Below are positions 6,338 through 13,461 of a DNA stretch of 13,461 bases, piece after piece. Position 1 is the stretch's first letter. Each line of letters opens with the position of its first letter. The stretch is taken from assembly GCA_022837185.1 (NCBI GenBank), contig JALHJD010000052.1:1-13461 (forward strand), given 5' to 3'. The position numbers were made by a program, and so were the translations under genes. The notes beneath the pieces were generated by a model that was not told the DNA's origin, did no database searches, and saw only the letters and a list, made by a program, of their open reading frames with translations. Source of the DNA: Desulfobacteraceae bacterium (lineage in GTDB: Bacteria > Desulfobacterota > Desulfobulbia > Desulfobulbales > Desulfobulbaceae).

Positions 6338-8993
6338 CGTGTTTTCCATCTGAAACCGACATGATTTCGCGTATGGCAACGGCCAATTCCTTCATGTCGA
6401 TGGGCTTGGACATGAACTTGCGAATGTTGCGGGGTGCTTCTCCGTCGTTGACAACCGATTCGCTGAAACCGGAGCAAAGCATAACGGGAAGGCCCGGTCG
6501 CATTCTACCAATTTCCTTGGCCATTTCAATGCCGGAAATCCCGGGCATGGAGTAATCGGTGATGACCAGGTCGATCCCCGGGTTGTCCCTGAGCATGGCC
6601 AGGGCCCCTTCGGCGCTGGTTGAAGAATACACGGTGTAGCCCAGATATTCCAGCATGCGGGAGATCATCCTGACGATATCCACCTCGTCGTCGATAAACA
6701 GTATCCGTTCCTTTCCGTGGGGCATGCCCTGGATAAGCACGTCCTCCCTGCCGTTCATTTTCTCATCGATGCAGGGAAAAAACACGGTGAATACGGACCC
6801 GGATCCCACCTCGGACTTGACGTCGAGCACTCCGTCATGGGCGGTGATGATGCCGTGAATGACCGCCAGGCCCATGCCGGTGCCTACGCCGACGTCCCTG
6901 GTGGTGAAAAATGGATCAAAAATCCGTTCCATTATTTCCTGACTCATGCCGTGTCCGGTATCTTTGACCTCCAGGGCAGCGTACCGGCGCCCCGGCTTGA
7001 GGTCGGGATGCAAATGGCAATCGGAGGGCTTCGCCACATGATCCCGCAGCGTAACGGTCAGGAGGCCTCCCTTTTCCGCCATGGCCTGGGCGGCGTTGGT
7101 GCAGAGATTCATGAATACCTGATGCACCTGGGAAAGATCGGCATACACCTGGCCGGTGTCCGGCGCCAGGTCTTCCCTGATCTCGATGTTCGCCGGCAGC
7201 GTCGCCCGCAGCAGTTTCACCCCTTCCTTGATCACCGGAGCAATGACGGCATTCTGCCGCCTGGACTTTCCCTGGCGGCTGAAGGCCAGAATCTGGCTGA
7301 CCAGGTCCTTGGCCCGGTTTCCCGCTTTTTTTATTGCCTGCACATGCCCCTCGACATCCTTAATGGTGATTGAATCACTCTGCTCGTCGTCCTTTCCTCC
7401 TTTTCCGGCAAGACGGAAAAGCAGCAGATCGGCGTTGCCGAGGATGGCGCCGAGGATATTGTTGAAATCATGCGCGATGCCGCCGGCAAGGGTGGCAATC
7501 GCCTCCATTTTCTGGACCTGGAACAGCTGTCTCTTGAGATTTTTTTCCTCGGTGACGTCCTTGGCCGTATGGACATAACCGATCGTCTCGCCTCCTTCAC
7601 ATATCGGGGCGCAGCAGATCAGCAGGGTTTTGCCGATGGCCTTGTGCTCAATTTCGTATTCCTGAGTTCTCCCCCTGCCCAGCGAGTTTGCCGGACAGGA
7701 AGCACATCTGTCCGGCGAATCGGCAAACAGTTCATGACAGGTCCGCCCGACCAGCTCCCGGTTGCCGCGGCTGAGCATTTCCTGGGCCGCTTTGTTGGCG
7801 ATCACCACCGTCAGGTCCTTGTCGAGAATGGTCACCGGGTCTTTGATGGCGTCAAAGGTGATCTGCCATTCCTCCACGGACCTGGCCAGGCTCAGGGTGG
7901 CGTCCTTGCGGCGCTCCATCTCTTCATTGAGCCGCCTGTTGGTCTCGGCCAGTTCCGCGGTCCGTTCCGCGACCTCCTGTTCGAGACGCCGACCGGCCCT
8001 GTCCAGCTCCCTGTTTTTCTCTTCCAGCGCGCCGTACAGCCCGACCATGCGGTCGTATATGGTGTTGAAGGAGCGGTACAGAATAAGGGCGGCGGCGGCT
8101 ATGATTGTCAACGTAATCAAGGTCAGGCGGACAATATTCTGTCGGTAGGAAGACATGATGGGCGTCACGTCAACGGCCTGATAAATGAACCCAATTTCAT
8201 CACCCTCCGCCCCGCGGATAAAATAGGAAGGGAAAACCACGTGGATGGTCTGATCCTGGTTGAGCAGCTGCACCTGCCCGCCTGGACCGAGCGGCAACCT
8301 CCTGTCGGCGAAAAAGGAATCGCCGAAATCATAAAGGTAATATCCGCCCGCTCCTTTCCGGGGCTGGTCATTGCCGCTTTCCTGGATGATTTCCGGCCGC
8401 ACCGCAAGGGCGGTATGCATGCCGAGGTTTTTTTTGACCTCCTCGACAACGGATTCCGCCTTTATTCCGAACAGCACCCGTCCGACAAACCTCTCCCGAT
8501 GGTAAACGGGATGGGCAACGATGTAGAGGACATCCCCTTCCTCATAAATGAAGCCGTTGCCGGCCGGACCGGCCTCGTTTCCGGCCTGTCCCGGTGGGGC
8601 GCCCCAGGCGTCGCCCTCCGCCGCACCCCGCATTTCGAGAAAAACCGAATTGTCCGGCAGGATGTAGGTGATCCGGTCAAAATACCGGTTTTCCTCTTTC
8701 AGGACCCTGTACACAGGCAGGGTGGCCGCATAAAGGCCTTGCCGGTCCCGATCCGCCAGGTGCCGCATGATTTCGCCGCGATTGAGCGCAAAGCTGCGGA
8801 TGCGGCTGCTGTATTGCCGGTCGAGCTCGTCGGTGAAGGCGGCGACAAGGGTGGTGACCAACTCCTTTCTTGCTTCGACGAGCAACTGCTGGTTTTCATG
8901 CTGCTGCCGGACATAAAAAAACAGGTGGCAGGCCGACACCGCGATAATGACGACCAGAACGGCAAGAATGGTTCTCGATTTGGTGCTGGGCAT
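6318..8993 (-). CDS. Membrane hybrid sensor histidine kinase (periplasmic sensor-PAS-HisKA-HATPase-REC)
   Basis: 891 residues. TM1 is at about 9-27 and TM2 at about 288-306, with a 260-residue periplasmic sensor between them that looks Cache-like (ITYILPDNSVF at 108-118, GRVLFGIKAE at 171-180). A coiled coil follows (about 318-370), then a PAS domain (about 373-485) with cysteines C419, C430, C433, C460 and C461. The kinase core has H508 in the H-box (GGIAHDFNN), N633 in the N-box, DTGHGM 678-683, FDPFFTT 692-698 and GTGMGLA 704-710. A C-terminal receiver (about 762-880) has D768/D769, phospho-acceptor D813, S841 and K863. All catalytic residues are present, so it should be active and pass phosphate internally or to the next gene's receiver. 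It begins 12 bases after the CofD-like gene and overlaps the response regulator. The signal is unknown. Confidence 0.93.
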   Translation of the reverse strand: MPSTKSRTILAVLVVIIAVSACHLFFYVRQQHENQQLLVEARKELVTTLVAAFTDELDRQYSSRIRSFALNRGEIMRHLADRDRQGLYAATLPVYRVLKEENRYFDRITYILPDNSVFLEMRGAAEGDAWGAPPGQAGNEAGPAGNGFIYEEGDVLYIVAHPVYHRERFVGRVLFGIKAESVVEEVKKNLGMHTALAVRPEIIQESGNDQPRKGAGGYYLYDFGDSFFADRRLPLGPGGQVQLLNQDQTIHVVFPSYFIRGAEGDEIGFIYQAVDVTPIMSSYRQNIVRLTLITLTIIAAAALILYRSFNTIYDRMVGLYGALEEKNRELDRAGRRLEQEVAERTAELAETNRRLNEEMERRKDATLSLARSVEEWQITFDAIKDPVTILDKDLTVVIANKAAQEMLSRGNRELVGRTCHELFADSPDRCASCPANSLGRGRTQEYEIEHKAIGKTLLICCAPICEGGETIGYVHTAKDVTEEKNLKRQLFQVQKMEAIATLAGGIAHDFNNILGAILGNADLLLFRLAGKGGKDDEQSDSITIKDVEGHVQAIKKAGNRAKDLVSQILAFSRQGKSRRQNAVIAPVIKEGVKLLRATLPANIEIREDLAPDTGQVYADLSQVHQVFMNLCTNAAQAMAEKGGLLTVTLRDHVAKPSDCHLHPDLKPGRRYAALEVKDTGHGMSQEIMERIFDPFFTTRDVGVGTGMGLAVIHGIITAHDGVLDVKSEVGSGSVFTVFFPCIDEKMNGREDVLIQGMPHGKERILFIDDEVDIVRMISRMLEYLGYTVYSSTSAEGALAMLRDNPGIDLVITDYSMPGISGIEMAKEIGRMRPGLPVMLCSGFSESVVNDGEAPRNIRKFMSKPIDMKELAVAIREIMSVSDGKHDADPDY

Positions 8994-9005
8994 GATTCCG
9001 TTTTC

Positions 9006-11351
9006 TTATGCCTGAACCGGACGGTGCCTGAAGACGTTTTCCCGAAAAAAGTCTATGAGTCCCCTGCGGCGTCCGGCTATTCTGATCTGCTCAGGGATCA
9101 GATCCGATACCGGATGGCGGATAATGGACATTTTATATTCTATATGGGTGGCGAACCTGTTGTCCAGGTACCAGGCATAAAACAACCCGAAAAGAAGTCC
9201 CGGCGGCGTAAACCCCTCATCGCTGTTGATCAGCCGGGTATATCTTCCCGGTTCGCCCGCTGAAGGGCGCATGCGGGCCAACCGCAGGTAGGCGTCGACT
9301 TCGGCCCGGCTGAAGTAGCATTGCCATTCCTGCTCGGCTTGCAGGGTGAGATGAAATGCCCGGCCGATTTTCTCCCCGTTTTCCCGGAGTTCGCCCATGG
9401 TCTTGGTTTTCGCATAGTTGCCCAGGAGAGATTGACCGAGGGCCACGAGAAAGGCCATCTCGAGGCGGGCCGGATTTGCCGCCTGGTCGTCGCGGATGAA
9501 AATCATGCGCTCAGCCGGTTCATAAAATGAAAATATGTTGTCCCACTGCTGGCATCGTACCCATTGACTGGATTGAATCAGGATAATCCCGTCCGTGAAT
9601 CGCAGGTGATCGGCCAGGATGTCGGAGTGGCGCCAGAGTATGTCGGCAATGCTCCGCTGCAAGGCAAGACGGCCGGCGGGGGCCATGGTTTGCCGCGACC
9701 CGGCTCCGTTGGCGCCGAACAGAAATTGGATTCGCCCAAGCCACTTGTGCAGGGCCTGAAAGCGCCGACATGGATGGGAAAAGGATTCCCTGGGCCGGGG
9801 CACGAGAAAAGGAACGGCCGAAAGGGCGCAATGCTCACTGTCGTCCATCTGCAGCCCGAGTTTCCGCAGGCACCAGAGAGTGCGGACAGCCAGGGCCAGA
9901 GCCGCGGGATCATGCTGGATGACATGCCGTCGGCGCAGCAGGTCCAGGGAGAAGATGCCGGCTTCAACGGGTTCGAACCCTATTTCCCGCAGACGCTGCC
10001 GGTCAAGATAGATCGGCTCTTTCTCCTCCAGGGCGTAATTCTGCAGGACCGAACCGGGTATCTCCCCCATGCCGAGGGTCAGAATATGGGAGAACAGATC
10101 ATTGACTCCCCCCGGTATGTTGCGGTTGTATGCCCGAACCAGGTCCGAGATGTGGAATTTGCGCTCCGGGGCGTCATGGGCGGCGTCGGTTTCGCCTTTC
10201 TGCACCCAGATGTTTGACACCAGGATTTTCATGGCCCGCCTGTTGCGGCGGATGAGGTCGGCGATGCCCGGTACCTGGAGAATCGGGATAATGGAGGAAT
10301 AGAGGCTGCCCGGAGCGAAGACGATGATGTCCGCCCCGCCTACGGCCTCTTCCACTTGGGCCGGCAGAAAGGGGTCCTGGAAGAAATTTACCATGACCCG
10401 ATCCACCGGGTAGCCGCGGCGAGCCTGGCTCGATTTGTATTCGCCGGTCACCAGGACGCCGTTGGAGTAGAGAACCTGGAGCTGGGCCGGAACGGTGGTG
10501 CAGGGCAGCACGGTCTTTTTTCCGGCGCCTATGCGTTCCGCCAGTTCCGACAGTCCTTCCATGGTTGCCTTGTAGAGCATCTGCGGGTCGCTGTCCGGTT
10601 CGAAACGGGGCTTCCCGTGATCCAGGCGGGCAAAAACCGCCGCGGCCAGCAGCAGGTTGCCCAGGCATTGGGGATGGTCGATGGTCCTGTGCAGCCTCTC
10701 GTCAGTGAACAGGCGGTTGACAAGCCCCCGGAGATAGGCCGTCAGTTCAGCAGGCATCTCGGGCTCGTCCAGGCCCGCCTCGGCGCAGAGCTTGTCCGGC
10801 GACGGCGGCCTGGTGTCAAAACGGTGGTTGAAGATGGCGTGCAGGCGGCCGGCGATTCGAAAGGCCCCGCCTTCATCAGCATGGTAGAGGGAGCGCAGGC
10901 CTTCCCTGCGAATGGATGAGAGCAGGACATGGCGCAGGTCGCCCAGTGCGATCAGGGGAAGCTCCTTGAGCAGCTCCCCGGTCGAACCGCCGTCATCGGT
11001 GGCGCAGACAATGCTCACGGCGCCGGGAAAAATCTCCTTCAAGCCGATGAAGGGATCTTCCACCCAATCCAACCGCCGTGAATCGCCGCCGACGATATTC
11101 GACAGGCCCGTCCCGCCCCCCAGGGTCACCACCTTGAGATGGCCGGTGTCACACTCCCGGAAGCGGCACAGGGTTTCCTGGAACAGCACGGCGAGCCGGC
11201 CGCCGGTTCCGGGGGGAGGACCGGACAGGACCAGGCCGATCATCTTTTCCGCCAGGCTCCCCTCGGGCAGAAGGTCCAGCGGGGACAGATCCGACCTGGT
11301 CAGGATCTCAAGACACTCCTGCAGCGTCAGTTCGCCCGGATTGGATTCCAT
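9006..11351 (-). CDS. YvcK/CofD-like protein with 300-residue C-terminal extension
   Basis: 781 residues, over twice the usual length of YvcK (about 320) or CofD (about 310). After a 70-residue leader comes a nucleotide-binding core: GGGTGLS 78-84, ATDDGGSTGEL 117-127, GDLRH 137-141, LGN 230-232 and APGSLYSSIIPIL 346-358. These are the marks of the YvcK/CofD superfamily. CofD makes coenzyme F420 precursors; YvcK binds UDP-sugars and is needed in Bacillus for growth on gluconeogenic carbon. No other F420 gene is here and malate dehydrogenase is next door, so a YvcK-like role fits better. I cannot name residues from about 480 to 781. Residues 612-646 look like a zincin helix whose HExxH has become V-A-L-G-Q (636-640). 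It lies 11 bases after mdh and 12 before the kinase. A GAK-system CofD relative is an alternative, but its partner genes are not seen here. Confidence 0.82.
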   Translation of the reverse strand: MESNPGELTLQECLEILTRSDLSPLDLLPEGSLAEKMIGLVLSGPPPGTGGRLAVLFQETLCRFRECDTGHLKVVTLGGGTGLSNIVGGDSRRLDWVEDPFIGLKEIFPGAVSIVCATDDGGSTGELLKELPLIALGDLRHVLLSSIRREGLRSLYHADEGGAFRIAGRLHAIFNHRFDTRPPSPDKLCAEAGLDEPEMPAELTAYLRGLVNRLFTDERLHRTIDHPQCLGNLLLAAAVFARLDHGKPRFEPDSDPQMLYKATMEGLSELAERIGAGKKTVLPCTTVPAQLQVLYSNGVLVTGEYKSSQARRGYPVDRVMVNFFQDPFLPAQVEEAVGGADIIVFAPGSLYSSIIPILQVPGIADLIRRNRRAMKILVSNIWVQKGETDAAHDAPERKFHISDLVRAYNRNIPGGVNDLFSHILTLGMGEIPGSVLQNYALEEKEPIYLDRQRLREIGFEPVEAGIFSLDLLRRRHVIQHDPAALALAVRTLWCLRKLGLQMDDSEHCALSAVPFLVPRPRESFSHPCRRFQALHKWLGRIQFLFGANGAGSRQTMAPAGRLALQRSIADILWRHSDILADHLRFTDGIILIQSSQWVRCQQWDNIFSFYEPAERMIFIRDDQAANPARLEMAFLVALGQSLLGNYAKTKTMGELRENGEKIGRAFHLTLQAEQEWQCYFSRAEVDAYLRLARMRPSAGEPGRYTRLINSDEGFTPPGLLFGLFYAWYLDNRFATHIEYKMSIIRHPVSDLIPEQIRIAGRRRGLIDFFRENVFRHRPVQA

Positions 11352-11362
11352 CTGCGAAAAGA

Positions 11363-12289
11363 TTACAGCCCCGTTGCCTCTACCTGTTTGGCCACGGCCT
11401 GGACCGACTCGTTGAGCGCCCGCTGTTCCTCCTCCATCAGGCTGAATTCCACTATGCGTTCAATGCCCCTGGCGCAGAGAACGACGGGAACGCCGAGGAA
11501 ATATCCCCTAATGCCGAATTCACCGTCCAGGTAGGCGGCACAGGGCAGGACCCGCCTGGAATCCCTGATAACCGCCTCGGCCATTTCAATTGCGGCCAGA
11601 CCCGGTGTATAAAAGGCGCTGCCGGTTTTCAGCTGGTTGATGATTTCCATGCCGCCCATCTGGGTCCGCTTGACTATTTCTGCGATTTTTTCAGGGGGAA
11701 GCAGCTCGGTGACCGGTACACCCGCCACGTTGGCAAGGCGGACGAGGGGAAGCATATTGTCCCCGTGAATCCCCATGACCATGGCGCTGACGTCCTGGGG
11801 GGCCACGCCGATGGCGTCGGCCAGGAAGGTGCGGTAGCGGGCCGAATCAAGAACGCCGGCCATGCCGACGATGCGGTGGCGGGGCAGGCCGCTGACCTTG
11901 AAGGCGGTATAGACCATGGCGTCGATGGGATTGGTGACCACGATCATGAAGCAGTTGGGGGAATACTTGATGGCCGATTCGGCGCATGACTTGACGATGG
12001 CAACATTTTTGGCCAGCAGATCATCGCGGGACATTCCCGGCTTCCGGGCCAGTCCGGCGGTGATGATCACGACATCGGAGTCGGCGGTATCCGCATAGTC
12101 ATTCGAACCGATGATCTTCCCGCTGAAATTATCCAGGGGGCCGGACTGCCAGAGATCAAGCGCCTTGCCCTGGGGGATGCCCTCCATGACGTCGAGCAGA
12201 ACGACATCCCCGAGGCATCTGGCCATGGCCCAGTGAGCGGCGGTGGCGCCGACGTTGCCGGCCCCGATAATTGTTATTTTCTTTTTCAT
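11363..12289 (-). CDS. mdh: NAD-dependent malate dehydrogenase (LDH-like family)
   Basis: 308 residues, full length for the tetrameric LDH-like malate dehydrogenases. It interconverts malate and oxaloacetate with NAD in the cytoplasm (TCA cycle, either direction; gluconeogenic supply). Visible features are the Rossmann loop GAGNVGA 9-15, D33 at the end of the second beta strand (NAD preference), the mobile loop ITAGLARKPGMSR 76-88 with R82 (malate, not lactate, specificity) and R88, N120, D148 with R151, and the catalytic H175 in GIHGDN. The start ATG at 12289 has GAGG 5 bases upstream. It follows kdsB after 10 bases and precedes the YvcK-like gene by 11. Nothing is degenerate. Specificity for malate over lactate rests on R82 and the loop as a whole. 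Confidence 0.95.
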   Translation of the reverse strand: MKKKITIIGAGNVGATAAHWAMARCLGDVVLLDVMEGIPQGKALDLWQSGPLDNFSGKIIGSNDYADTADSDVVIITAGLARKPGMSRDDLLAKNVAIVKSCAESAIKYSPNCFMIVVTNPIDAMVYTAFKVSGLPRHRIVGMAGVLDSARYRTFLADAIGVAPQDVSAMVMGIHGDNMLPLVRLANVAGVPVTELLPPEKIAEIVKRTQMGGMEIINQLKTGSAFYTPGLAAIEMAEAVIRDSRRVLPCAAYLDGEFGIRGYFLGVPVVLCARGIERIVEFSLMEEEQRALNESVQAVAKQVEATGL

Positions 12290-12299
12290 GGCAACCTCA

Positions 12300-13058
12300 T
12301 TATTGTTGTTTCAGCAATTCCTCTACCCGTTCAATATCTTTCGGGGTGTCGACCTCGATGGAATCATGTTCGGTCAGAACGACCCTGATTGTATATCCGT
12401 ATTCAAGCGCCCGCAATTGCTCCAGTTTCTCGAACCGCTCCCATTCTCCCTCGGGCAGGGCGACAAAGGTCAGCAGAAATCCCTTCCGATAGGCATAAAA
12501 CCCCAGGTGCTTGTAATATGTCGGCCTGCCCGCTTCGTCGGGATTGCGCTGGAAAGGAATGGAGGCCCGGGAAAAATACAGCGCGTTGCCGTGGCGGTCG
12601 AAAACGGTCTTGACGTGGTTCGGGTCATTGATTTCGTCCGGGCGGACAATTTTGTAGATGAGCGTGGACATGGGGAGCGCCGGATCGGCCAGCATCGGCC
12701 CCACTACCTCTTCCACAACCCGGGCCGGAAAAAGGGGCTGATCGCCCTGAATATTGACGACGATGTCGTGCTCGGAAATATCCAGCAAGCCGGCGGCCTC
12801 GGCCAGTCGGTCCGTGCCCGAGGCGTGGTCCGCCCTGGTCATGACCACCTCGCCGCCGAACGACCTGACCTCTTCGGCGATGCGTTCATCGTCGGTGGCA
12901 ACGACAACCCGCGACAGCAGCGGAACCAGCAGGGCCCGCTCCACGACATGTTGGATCATGGACTTGCCCATGATCCGGGCCAGCGGCTTGCCCTCAAACC
13001 GGTTGGAATGATACCTGGCCGGTATGATCGCGATTACTTCCGATTGTTTGTCCGTCAT
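12300..13058 (-). CDS. kdsB: 3-deoxy-manno-octulosonate cytidylyltransferase (CMP-KDO synthetase)
   Basis: 252 residues. It couples CTP and KDO to CMP-KDO and pyrophosphate, the activated sugar for the LPS inner core, in the cytoplasm. Family motifs are all present: IIPARYHSNRFEGKPL 11-26 (CTP-binding loop), ATDDERI 54-60, SGTDR 80-84, NIQGDQP 102-108 (metal-binding Asp at 106), FSRASIP 162-168, KHLGFYAYR 183-191, LEQLRALEYG 212-221 and the closing DTPKDIERV 237-245 (metal Asp at 237). Length matches the family (about 245-255). Start ATG at 13058 has GAGG only 3 bases upstream, a short spacing. It is the first gene of the eight-gene row, with a candidate promoter before it. It shows that the host makes LPS. 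Other KDO genes (kdsA, kdsC, kdsD) are not in the window. Confidence 0.96.
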   Translation of the reverse strand: MTDKQSEVIAIIPARYHSNRFEGKPLARIMGKSMIQHVVERALLVPLLSRVVVATDDERIAEEVRSFGGEVVMTRADHASGTDRLAEAAGLLDISEHDIVVNIQGDQPLFPARVVEEVVGPMLADPALPMSTLIYKIVRPDEINDPNHVKTVFDRHGNALYFSRASIPFQRNPDEAGRPTYYKHLGFYAYRKGFLLTFVALPEGEWERFEKLEQLRALEYGYTIRVVLTEHDSIEVDTPKDIERVEELLKQQ

Positions 13059-13089
13059 TGTCCTCAGTCGTGCAAGCGATCTCTTGAAT

Positions 13090-13119
13090 GATATAACGAT
13101 GAATCACTTTGCGTTGGAA
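13090..13119 (-). promoter_or_regulatory. Candidate promoter of the eight-gene cluster
   Basis: Read on the minus strand, TTCCAA (13119-13114) and TATATC (13095-13090) are separated by 18 bases, or 17 if TTATAT (13096-13091) is the -10. The AT-rich GTTATATCATTC patch stands out in a GC-rich region and lies about 30 bases before the kdsB start. The -35 match is poor, so either the promoter is weak, it needs an activator, or the call is wrong. Confidence 0.3.
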
Positions 13120-13159
13120 GTTCGCCGGCTCACTCCAGCCTGCGCTGCCGCCGCCCGAT

Positions 13160-13182
13160 GGCTGTCGCTTCCCGGCGCAGCC
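13160..13182. repeat. Stem-loop in kdsB upstream region
   Basis: GGCTG-T-CGC at 13160-13168 pairs with GCG-CAGCC at 13175-13182, giving 8 bp with one bulged T and the 6-base loop TTCCCG. No T-run follows on either strand, so it is not a classical terminator. It could be part of a repeat element or end a transcript from the right. Confidence 0.4.
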
Positions 13183-13344
13183 TCCTTCATCCACCCCCCA
13201 CGGGGAGGCACCTTCCCGCAGTCTCGCTTCGTCCGCTTCTCGCCCCGGCGGGATGGATGCTGTCAAACCCATTCTCCCTCCGGGTGGCCGGAAGCCATGG
13301 GATGAGGGGGGGGGCCAAACCGACAGCGCAGCTGCAAACTCATT

Positions 13345-13394
13345 CTGTCTTCTGTCCTCTGGCATCTGACTTCTGAAATGCTGATGACTGCAGA
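13345..13394. repeat. Degenerate 7-base tandem repeat (CTGNNNN)
   Basis: CTG recurs at 13345, 13352, 13359, 13366, 13373, 13381 and 13388, a period of 7 with a single one-base slip. Units are CTGTCTT, CTGTCCT, CTGGCAT, CTGACTT, CTGAAAT, CTGATGA and CTGCAGA. A further CTG at 13332 is almost in phase. The pattern is non-coding and in an intergenic space. It resembles heptameric repeats found between genes in several bacterial groups. Confidence 0.6.
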
Positions 13395-13461
13395 CGCTTG
13401 GTCCTGCACGCTCCCCCGCCGGCACTCCAGGTGCCATTCCTGCCCGGATCGGCAACTGAAA

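Larger units (their letters stand above)
13059..13461. other. Gene-free right end with structured and repeated DNA
   Basis: 403 bases in which I support no gene. Open frames here, such as one on the minus strand from 13455 that runs into kdsB, are rich in Pro, Gly and Arg, match nothing I know and have no ribosome binding site. The stretch contains the candidate kdsB promoter, a stem-loop at 13160-13182, a shorter inverted repeat GCCTCC/GGAGGC at 13180-13209 that shares sequence with it, homopolymer tracts (C run near 13194-13199, G run near 13307-13315), a 7-base tandem repeat at 13345-13394, and a small hairpin GGCAC/GTGCC at 13421-13435. The mix looks like a dispersed intergenic repeat element. 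Confidence 0.5.

Noticed and set aside
7470..9263. Plus-strand open frame of 597 codons opposite the histidine kinase
   Set aside because: It is a shadow of the kinase gene caused by high GC. The kinase frame has all family motifs; this one has none and runs past the kinase start into the next gene.
9006..11351. GAK-system CofD-like assignment
   Set aside because: The expected ATP-grasp, HPr-kinase-like and XXXCH partner genes are not next to it; kept only as an alternative.
12243..13091. Plus-strand open frame of 282 codons opposite kdsB
   Set aside because: It mirrors kdsB, which carries every family motif on the other strand.
13059..13130. Riboswitch or attenuator ahead of kdsB
   Set aside because: The space between the candidate promoter and ATG is only about 30 bases, too short for a known riboswitch class.
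12994..13455. Minus-strand open frame of 153 codons overlapping the kdsB start
   Set aside because: Low-complexity Pro/Gly/Arg content, translation of repeat DNA, and it overlaps the first 65 bases of kdsB in another frame.

Overview
The window looks like a chromosomal piece of a GC-rich, anaerobic, Gram-negative bacterium, most likely a Desulfobacterota (Desulfobulbales-like) lineage. The support is a rubredoxin (anaerobic electron carrier), a CMP-KDO synthetase (so an LPS outer membrane), a hybrid histidine kinase with a cysteine-bearing PAS domain, and an LDH-type malate dehydrogenase. The lineage is inferred from gene style; there is no rRNA gene or other marker to prove it. I see no tRNA, rRNA, CRISPR array, transposase, integrase or phage gene.

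Layout. The left edge (2-1109) carries two plus-strand genes: a 52-residue rubredoxin whose first cysteine pair is spaced C-x-C, and a secreted SYLF-domain protein with its own ribosome binding site and perhaps its own promoter. Positions 1110-1188 are a short convergent intergenic stretch with successive GC-rich hairpins. The rest, 13058 down to 1189, is eight minus-strand genes in a row: kdsB, mdh, a YvcK/CofD-like protein with a large C-terminal extension, a hybrid histidine kinase, a single-domain response regulator, a J-domain protein, and two half-size ABC exporter subunits. Gaps are 10, 11 and 12 nt in the first half, then an overlap, one 79-nt gap, and overlaps of 4 and 8 nt. The row reads as one transcription unit, possibly with a second start before the J-domain gene. 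The right end (13059-13461) has no believable gene. It holds a candidate promoter, a stem-loop and a degenerate 7-nt tandem repeat.

How the genes may work together. The first three minus-strand genes join LPS inner-core sugar activation (kdsB), central carbon flow (mdh) and a YvcK-type protein; in Bacillus YvcK links carbon source to cell-envelope synthesis. The next five form a signalling and export cassette: a membrane sensor kinase with its own receiver, a stand-alone receiver with no DNA-binding domain, a type III J-protein, and a heterodimeric exporter with one degenerate ATPase site. Taken together the cluster suggests carbon-responsive envelope maintenance with a non-transcriptional signalling branch. 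That joint role is inference from neighbourhood, not something the sequence shows.
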